This document shows, piece after piece, positions 58,101 to 64,000 of a DNA stretch of 64,000 nt (position 1 is the stretch's first letter; every line of letters starts with the position of its first letter). The notes beneath the pieces were generated by a model. It did no database searches. It worked only from the letters and a program-made list of their open reading frames with translations, and was not told the DNA's origin. The stretch comes from Sphagnum compactum. Lineage: Eukaryota > Bryophyta > Sphagnopsida > Sphagnales. Both the position numbers and the translations under genes were made by a program. The stretch covers positions 6,727,495-6,791,494 of the forward strand of contig OZ234502.1 of NCBI GenBank assembly GCA_965153455.1, given 5' to 3'.

Positions 58101-60570
58101 AGACAACAAAGACAAGGATCTGAGCATGAACAGTTGCCAGTTTCAGGTCAAATATTGAGCTCTGTGCATAAATGTCTTGTCACTCAAACATCACCTTAAG
58201 AAGAAACATAACAATCACAGATTCTCGAAGAGCAGTGTTGCTCCAACAATGGATTTTTAGAGTCATCAGGTGAATATGATTGCTGAAGTGTAACAACTTT
58301 GCATGTGATTGGCAGCTTAAGAATCATTCCCCATAAAATGGGAAACAAGAGTACATTTTCAATTCCAACTGAGAGAATACACTGATGTATGGTACATAAA
58401 CTCTACTTAGAATGGATATGTGCTTCATTGTAATTCCTCTTGAGAATAATGCTATACTCTCATGGTAGGTTCATTGAAGGTAAACTCACCAGTTGATACA
58501 TGCATGAAGAGCTGGAGGTTAGGGCAGCGGTGGGCAAAATTGAGTAGTCTCTGTGGGCCCAGCGTGTTGATGTTCAATGCAACATCATATCTGTCCACAT
58601 AATGAAATGACAAGTCACATGTAGGGCTGTCAGCCTGTCTCTCCTTTCATCAACCATTGAAGGATCTTGATGGGTACAAAACCATGTCTCTGTTTCATAT
58701 GTCCAAATCCTCCTAGATTGAATAGGAGTTATAAGGTTACCTTTCATCAAATGCTGTGGTTGCAGCTGCATTTACAATCACATCCACTTTACTTGCGAGT
58801 TCATCTGCCAAGTCGGAATCCATACCAAGGTCATCGTTGGAGATAGTGCCAGATACAGCAGTGAGCTTCTTCTTCACAAAACACTCAAATGTATCTTGAC
58901 CTCCACATTGTGCTTTGAGCACCTGGAACAGTGGAGAATTGATGACCTGGTAATAATTTTGTATGGGAGGTTAGAAGCAAAGAGATGGACAAAAAGAGGA
59001 AATGCTCATTCCAAAATATGTATTGTTCTAATTAGGTCCAACACAACATTGCAGATTGATTGCGCTTGGTGGGTCTTGCATTATCACTTCCTTGACTTAG
59101 TTACACAGCTTGACAACAAGTTTCAAGCTTCAGAGCTCTGTAGGAGATGCTATGAGCACTCAGGAGATTCAGGTTTCACAGTAAAGAAACAGTGGTAAAT
59201 GACAGCATCCTCAAATGGCATCTCATGATCTGGCAACACTCCCCTAAATCATACATTCAGCACCCTCCATCAACCATTGAACATTGTTGCTAGTCCTGCG
59301 TGGACACACGTACCACCACAACAACTAGGAACTGCTAAGATCTGCTGCTTTGGCTGCTTCAATTTGCCAAGAATTTGACACTGGCTTACTTTGGTTTGGA
59401 GCCTCTGATCAGCCGTTGCATTTCCCTGAGGTTGAATGAGGAGATAAATTTGCTTTACATCGGGCTGCACTCTTAAGATCTTCTCAACCAGCACTGCAAT
59501 TGCAACAAGCAAAATGGAAGTCAGTTTTAGGGTTGCTGGATCTGCTGTAGCAGCACCATACAGAGTGCTTAAAAAACACTCCAACAAGCAAAATGTTTAA
59601 GGTGGAAATCCTGGAAAGAAAAACCACCTTTAGCAAGGAACCCAGTTGCGCCAGTAACAAGAATATGCTTCCCCTTGAGAAACTCGATGATGCCAAGTCC
59701 ATTTTTCCGCTCAGACTGGCGACCTCCATCGCCTTCCGCATCATCAGGTCTGAAACCCAATGAGTGTGTAGACTCCGCTGCTTTGAAATCAGAGAACTCC
59801 TCCTCGTCGGTTTTCTCAATTGCTCGCTGCACTGAAACGTGCTGGAATTTCTGATTCCATATTGGCGCTTCTGCTCCATTGGTGAGCACTTGCGACGAAC
59901 TGCGAACAGTTCCATTAATACCAGCGGATCCGTTAGAAACAGTTGCTGGATCTGCTGTAGCAGCAGCACCATACAGAGTAGTGCCTACAACACCCAGAGC
60001 AGGACCAACACAGGTACTGAATGCGCCGACGACAGAAGGACCATTTTGCACGGCCCCGTTTGACGTCGATAGCGCAGCAGCAACATCTTGTGAAGAAGTG
60101 ACAGAAGAGGAGCCATTGTTGTAAGATATCTTCTGCACAGAAGAAAATGCATTCGACCCCGAGCCCCCCTCCGAAGCAGCTGTTGCATCCACCCCGGCGG
60201 CGCTCTTAACTGAGAGTCCACTTCTTGCAATTGCGATCAGCGAGTCTTCTACTAAACTCCTCGTACTTGAGCGGTTCGACAGCGGGCCTACCTTGCTAGT
60301 GCTGTTGCCTTCGACTCCTTCTCCTGAGGAAGCAGCTTCACATCGTAGCTTCAGGCTCGAACGTCGGCAACTATCCGATCGCTTGCAGATCTGCATATGC
60401 CTTTGACACAACAGCAGTACGACATCAGCTGAAGAGGGCCGAGCACGTCCTTGATTGCAACAGAACTGGACCGGAGCTGTAGGCGCCCGCACGGACAGGT
60501 GGTGCTTCAAGATTGCACATGCTCCTGAAGGACGCGGGTAGGCACTTCGGCAACAGCTTAACAAGTCCAT
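55187..60570 (-). CDS. MS2: Fatty acyl reductase, MALE STERILITY 2 type (probable plastid), ten exons
   Basis: It reduces fatty acyl-ACP/CoA to primary alcohol; MS2 proteins act in plastids of spore- or pollen-nursing tissue to supply sporopollenin precursors. Exons, in gene order, are 60570-59628, 59493-59390, 58946-58741, 58590-58490, 58095-57861, 57480-57316, 56969-56888, 56445-56179, 55905-55775 and 55361-55187. All introns are GT-AG and phases close to 802 residues. Residues 1-90 are Ser/Arg/Cys-rich, fitting a transit peptide. Residues 90-295 are low-complexity Ser/Gly/Ala, longer than in Arabidopsis MS2 (about 616 residues in all). The Rossmann motif TGATGFLAK is at 306-314, the NAAATTAFDER segment follows in exon 3, and the catalytic Tyr-x3-Lys is Tyr540/Lys544 (DTYVFTKAMGE). 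Exons 8-10 form the C-terminal male-sterility domain (about 613-802). No break was seen. Confidence 0.94.
59494..59627 (-). repeat. Intron 1 of the reductase gene carrying a copy of exon 1 sequence
   Basis: About 59535-59571 (plus strand GTTGCTGGATCTGCTGTAGC, then AGCACCATACAGAGT) repeats 59941-59980 of exon 1, which has one extra AGC triplet. The intron also contains CAACAAGCAAAATG twice (59503 and 59583). The copy lies between the donor and acceptor sites and leaves both intact. Confidence 0.85.
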
Positions 60571-61121
60571 GCTTTGCTACTGGTCGCCTCAGGGTACCAC
60601 TCGTTGCGGGCGTGCAGGTTCTACGGAGCTAAATGGATTCCAGTTCTTCTGATGTTGCGGGACTGTATTCTTCGCTAGTCTTCAACTAAGCACGTTGTGC
60701 TGCAGGTTCTCGATCTGCGAGATTTTCTGTAAAGCGGATCAGCAATCTGCAACTCGAGAAAATCACTTGCTCCGACGACGCGGATCGATCTCTTCCATCT
60801 TCATCTGCGTAATGCACAAAGGAAATAGTCACTCCATGAACACTTCGACGTGTCTTTTGCTGTTCACACGAGTCTTGATCTTTGGCAATTTCGCCCGGGC
60901 TATGCAAAAACTCTTGAAGAACTCTGACAACGGTGTGCCATATAAGTGCGGCGCCTTCAAATGGAAGCGATGATGGCAAAGTTCATGGTCGAAGTTGTTC
61001 ACAGGACGGCAGAACATGATCTACTACCTTGCAGCAGCTAGACCTCAGTGATCCGCGTGCAATGTCGTCCGTTGGAGCAGAGTTTGCCTCGAATCTGCCT
61101 GCCTGCTACGGCTGCTGGTTC

Positions 61122-61310
61122 CTAAAGTTTATGCAGAATCACATTGTGATGCCGTCCAGCACATAGCACGGCAGAGCTCTGAACTTGGCCAGAGAAGAAG
61201 CTGGATGATATTATAGTTCGCGAGACTTCTAGATTTCGATAAGAACTGCACAGATTTGCCGAGAAAACAAGGAGGAGAGGAATCCAAACTGCAAGCACAC
61301 GGAAAGACAT
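61122..61310 (-). CDS. Possible small secreted-peptide or upstream ORF
   Basis: A 62-codon frame starting at an inner ATG (61310; an upstream ATG exists at 61346) begins MSFRVLAVWIPLLLVFSANL, which looks like a signal peptide: short basic start, hydrophobic core, small residues before a cut site. The remainder has no family motif and few cysteines. It lies about 0.6 kb upstream of the reductase start on the same strand, so it could equally be an untranslated leader frame that looks hydrophobic by chance. Confidence 0.2.
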   Translation of the reverse strand: MSFRVLAVWIPLLLVFSANLCSSYRNLEVSRTIISSSFFSGQVQSSAVLCAGRHHNVILHKL

Positions 61311-61669
61311 AGTATCTACTAGTACCTGATGATCATGCATGAGCACTGATCAGTAAGTCCGTCAGACCTGGGTTTTGAATGCTCGATGCAGACCTCAGAA
61401 ATGGATTCAAACGGCAAGTAATTGTTCAAAATGTTCGTTCCTTGCGCCGCTCGGAGTCGATCATCCGTGTAACTCTTCACCAAGACCTGCATGCAGCATC
61501 CATGCCACGAGCCACCGATCTTCTGCATAGCAGGCAGACATTTCGCATGTGACATGGACGTTATGTTGATCCTTAACGGCTTGGTTAACGGTCTCCTTCT
61601 TGTATTCATCCTTTGACAATCATGCTCAGAGCTTTGAAATAAGTTCATTCAGCAAAGATCTTCACAAGA

Positions 61670-61674
<5 letters not shown>

Positions 61675-61710
<36 letters not shown>
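61675..61710. repeat. (AG)n microsatellite, about 18 units
   Basis: A clean dinucleotide run 1.1 kb upstream of the reductase start, comparable to the run upstream of the response regulator gene. Confidence 0.95.
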
Positions 61711-61711
<1 letters not shown>

Positions 61712-61815
61712 ACGGAGTATCACGAGAATAATATATTCAACAATTTCACTTTGCAGTGAAATCGCCTGATTATATCCAACAAACATCACATCATTATCAC
61801 ATAACCTTTTATAAA

Positions 61816-64000
61816 GCGTATAAGAGCTTTTTCACTATACAGAACCGAGCTTGATAAACCAGAAGGAATACGTCTTCTCCGGAACGACCGATCATGTAAG
61901 ATCAGCTTCAGTTTGACGTCGTCATCGGCACGATCAAAGTGCTTCTACAGTTGACAGAGGGCACATGAGAGTGAATATTATATACCTGCCTATGACCTGC
62001 AGCTCGTATCTCCAGCAGATCATTCGCCAAAGTGCCTACTCCGAGAGTCGGACCGCCTCATCCCTCTTTCGCAATGTCGTGTAGAAGCGGCCAACTGCGA
62101 CTTTGCGAAATTGAGTTGCGTGAAAACCAAATGGACCGTGATGATATTGGAAACAAAGCAGTCTATCTATGCAAGTTTAGAGTTCTAAAATGCGTATAAA
62201 AGTTTTGCAGATCATCGAGGGATCATAATTGTATCAGCAACAAATTAGAAAATCATCATTATTCACACTATTACCTCCTCATACTCACTCACTCTATCCG
62301 TCGTCATTCCTTGTGCGTGTGCGGGAACTACTCACAGTTCTCACCGGCCGCGCTCTGCAAGCCCGGCAACGCCGACACCGTCCCCGCGCGCCGGCGGTGG
62401 GGAAGGAAGAAAGAAAGAACGGACGAGAACAAGCAAACCCCAGTGCAATCGCCAAGCCAACCTCGTCGCCAGTCAGCCTTTTTCTTTAACTGGCGAAATT
62501 TCGCCTAAAACTGAAATTAAAAAAAAAATAAAAATGAAGTGATTTTCAAGGGTTTCAAATTTCAATCTCCAGAAGTGGGGGAAATAAAATAGTGAAAGTT
62601 GCCATATTTCAATATTTGGTTTTGATCGCCATTTTTTCTACATCTTCCTATGGAGGATCGCCATTTAGGCTACGTTGAGAAAATTCCTAAAAATACCACA
62701 GTCACCAGCGATTCAAGGCTAAACTCAGAAAAATGCTATCACCAGACTAGCATTAAGAAACGACCTATCATGGAATTGGTCCATGGCAGCAAAGTTTATT
62801 TTTGGGGTCAATTTTGTGACGTGGCCAAAGTGGTGATCATCCATAGGAAGATTTTAGCCAAATTCGGCTACAGGCTTACCGTATGAAAGTTAAAAATATT
62901 TAAACATTTTGCTATCTTTTTTTGGCTATACTACTTGAACCACACCCATAGAAATCTGGTGATTTTTCTTGAATTTTGGTGAAATTATGGCTATTGAAAA
63001 TCTCAAAAAAACACTCTATTTTAGCACTTTCAAGTTTTAATTTCCGTTTTTGGCTACATATATATAGCCAGAGAGAAAAGGCTGGGGCTCCATGGAATTA
63101 ACCTAGGTAGAGTTTACTAACCAATTCCATGCCATATATTTTTAATGAATAACCCTTTGAACTGCTGTGTTTACCATTGTGGGGTGGGTATTTGATTTTT
63201 GTAATACCTGCTGGTTCCAGGTATTTGAAAAAAAATAAAAATAAAATCAGAATCAAAGAACCACCGGTTCTGGGTATTTGAAAAGTTCAAAGAACCATAC
63301 TACATGAGTGCAACAGGTTTTTTTTTTTTTTTTTGGTGCAAGTTTTTGCCAAAATTAAGGAATTAAAAATTAAAAGGGAAATAGTTTGTCTCAATATTCC
63401 AGTTATTCTCGCAAAAAATTTGCCAAAATTGCCCAAATTCATCACAGTTTGGACTCTGATTTTTGTTTGATAGTAGTTTTTAAACTAGTTTTCACATTAT
63501 TTTAAAAATTTCTAAAAACATGTTGCCATTTAATGCTAAATCCCTCTTTGGGTTGCTAGCCAACCATACAACATTAGAATTTTTTTAAAAATATCACTGC
63601 CTTGGTGGCTTCAACACTTGTGAGCCAAATTATTAATAAACTATAAAGATTTTAACTTTGGCATATGAAATTCTTTTATTTTCAAAAATTTGACAAGTAA
63701 GGAATATGCTTTTTATATGCACAGCAATTGTAATAAGTTTCTTGTTGCCCTTGTGGTCAGATGGTTCACAAGTTCAAATACGGTTTTTATATATTTTTTA
63801 AAAATTGCATATCTGAAATTTTTGAGATAAATGGTTGATAAGTATTCAAAAATTCAAAAAAATACCCAAAAAAAGATTTACGCAGAAGACACCCATGTAC
63901 TACATTATTAGGTGGGATAGGTACCTATCTATTGGCTCCATTATTTTATTATTTTATTTTGGGGTTAGTATCAATTTAAATGAATCAAAAACTAAGTTGC
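61816..64000. other. Non-genic flank with a small GC-rich island and repeats
   Basis: About 62330-62480 is GC- and CpG-rich (CCCCGCGCGCCGGCGGTGGG), and a TATA-like GTATAAAAG lies upstream of it on the plus strand at about 62192. The frame there (62229-62489) has no motif, so it may be an orphan promoter or gene fragment. From 62830 on there is repeat R2, a poly-T run near 63320 and AT-rich DNA to the window end. Confidence 0.5.
62830..62985 (+). repeat. Dispersed repeat R2, copy 2 (with 35780-35945)
   Basis: Same orientation and landmark order as the copy at 35780 (ATCATCCATAGGAA, TTTTAGCCAAATT, ACTTGAACCA, AGAAATCTGGTGATTTTTCT). Confidence 0.8.

Larger units (their letters stand above)
60571..61815 (-). 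promoter_or_regulatory. Leader and promoter region of the reductase gene
   Basis: Upstream of the ATG at 60570 the sequence is higher in G+C than the flanks. It holds minus-strand upstream frames at 60686-60979 and 61319-61648, an (AG)n microsatellite at 61675-61710, and a TATA-like TTTATAAAAGG on the minus strand at 61805-61815. If that box is used, the leader would be about 1.2 kb, possibly with an intron. A closer, unseen promoter is equally possible. Confidence 0.4.

Noticed and set aside
1-64000. tRNA, rRNA, CRISPR arrays or bacterial-type operons
   Set aside because: No cloverleaf-forming or rRNA-like sequence was noticed, tandem repeats lack a repeat-spacer pattern, and introns show a eukaryotic nuclear context. 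The only tRNA-related sequences are the primer-binding site at 42974 and a doubtful degraded one at about 49860.

Overview
This is nuclear DNA of a land plant with a large, AT-rich, repeat-dense genome. The evidence is two spliced plant genes, TTTAGGG-type telomere-like tracts and plant-type retroelements. Low gene density and a chromovirus whose proteins read as fungal/Tcn1-like (a type I recall from mosses, lycophytes and ferns) make a fern or other seed-free plant a reasonable guess, but the sequence does not settle this. All reading was by eye; repeat edges are approximate.

Layout. 1-5.4 kb: a decayed Ty3/gypsy chromovirus on the + strand, with tandem leader repeats, broken gag and protease, RT-RNase H, integrase, chromodomain and the start of the 3' LTR; its 5' LTR lies outside the window. 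5.4-36 kb: non-genic, AT-rich DNA holding a ~1.4 kb foldback element with long inverted arms (9.9-11.3 kb), a Myb/trihelix-like transposon-associated relic (15.05-15.7 kb), a hairpin cluster (26.2-27.2 kb), a decayed hAT-type transposase (28.6-30.7 kb), tandem and dispersed repeats, and two telomere-like tracts. 36.6-42.2 kb: an intact six-exon type-B response regulator gene (+). 42.86-43.15 kb: a tiny TRIM-like LTR element with target-site duplication and primer-binding site. 45.6-50.2 kb: an old Ty1/copia element on the minus strand with both LTRs. 53.5-53.8 kb: a small tandem array bounded by inverted ends. 55.2-60.6 kb: an intact ten-exon MS2-type fatty acyl reductase gene on the minus strand. 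60.6-64 kb: its leader/promoter, a short GC-rich island and dispersed repeats.

Function. The two living genes are unrelated: one encodes a nuclear cytokinin-pathway transcription factor, the other a probable plastid enzyme making fatty alcohols for the spore or pollen wall. In both, reconstructed exon phases close perfectly and all splice sites are GT-AG. Everything else recognisable is mobile DNA in decay, mostly by point changes to stop codons rather than frameshifts. I saw no tRNA or rRNA gene, no CRISPR array, and no undescribed multi-gene system.
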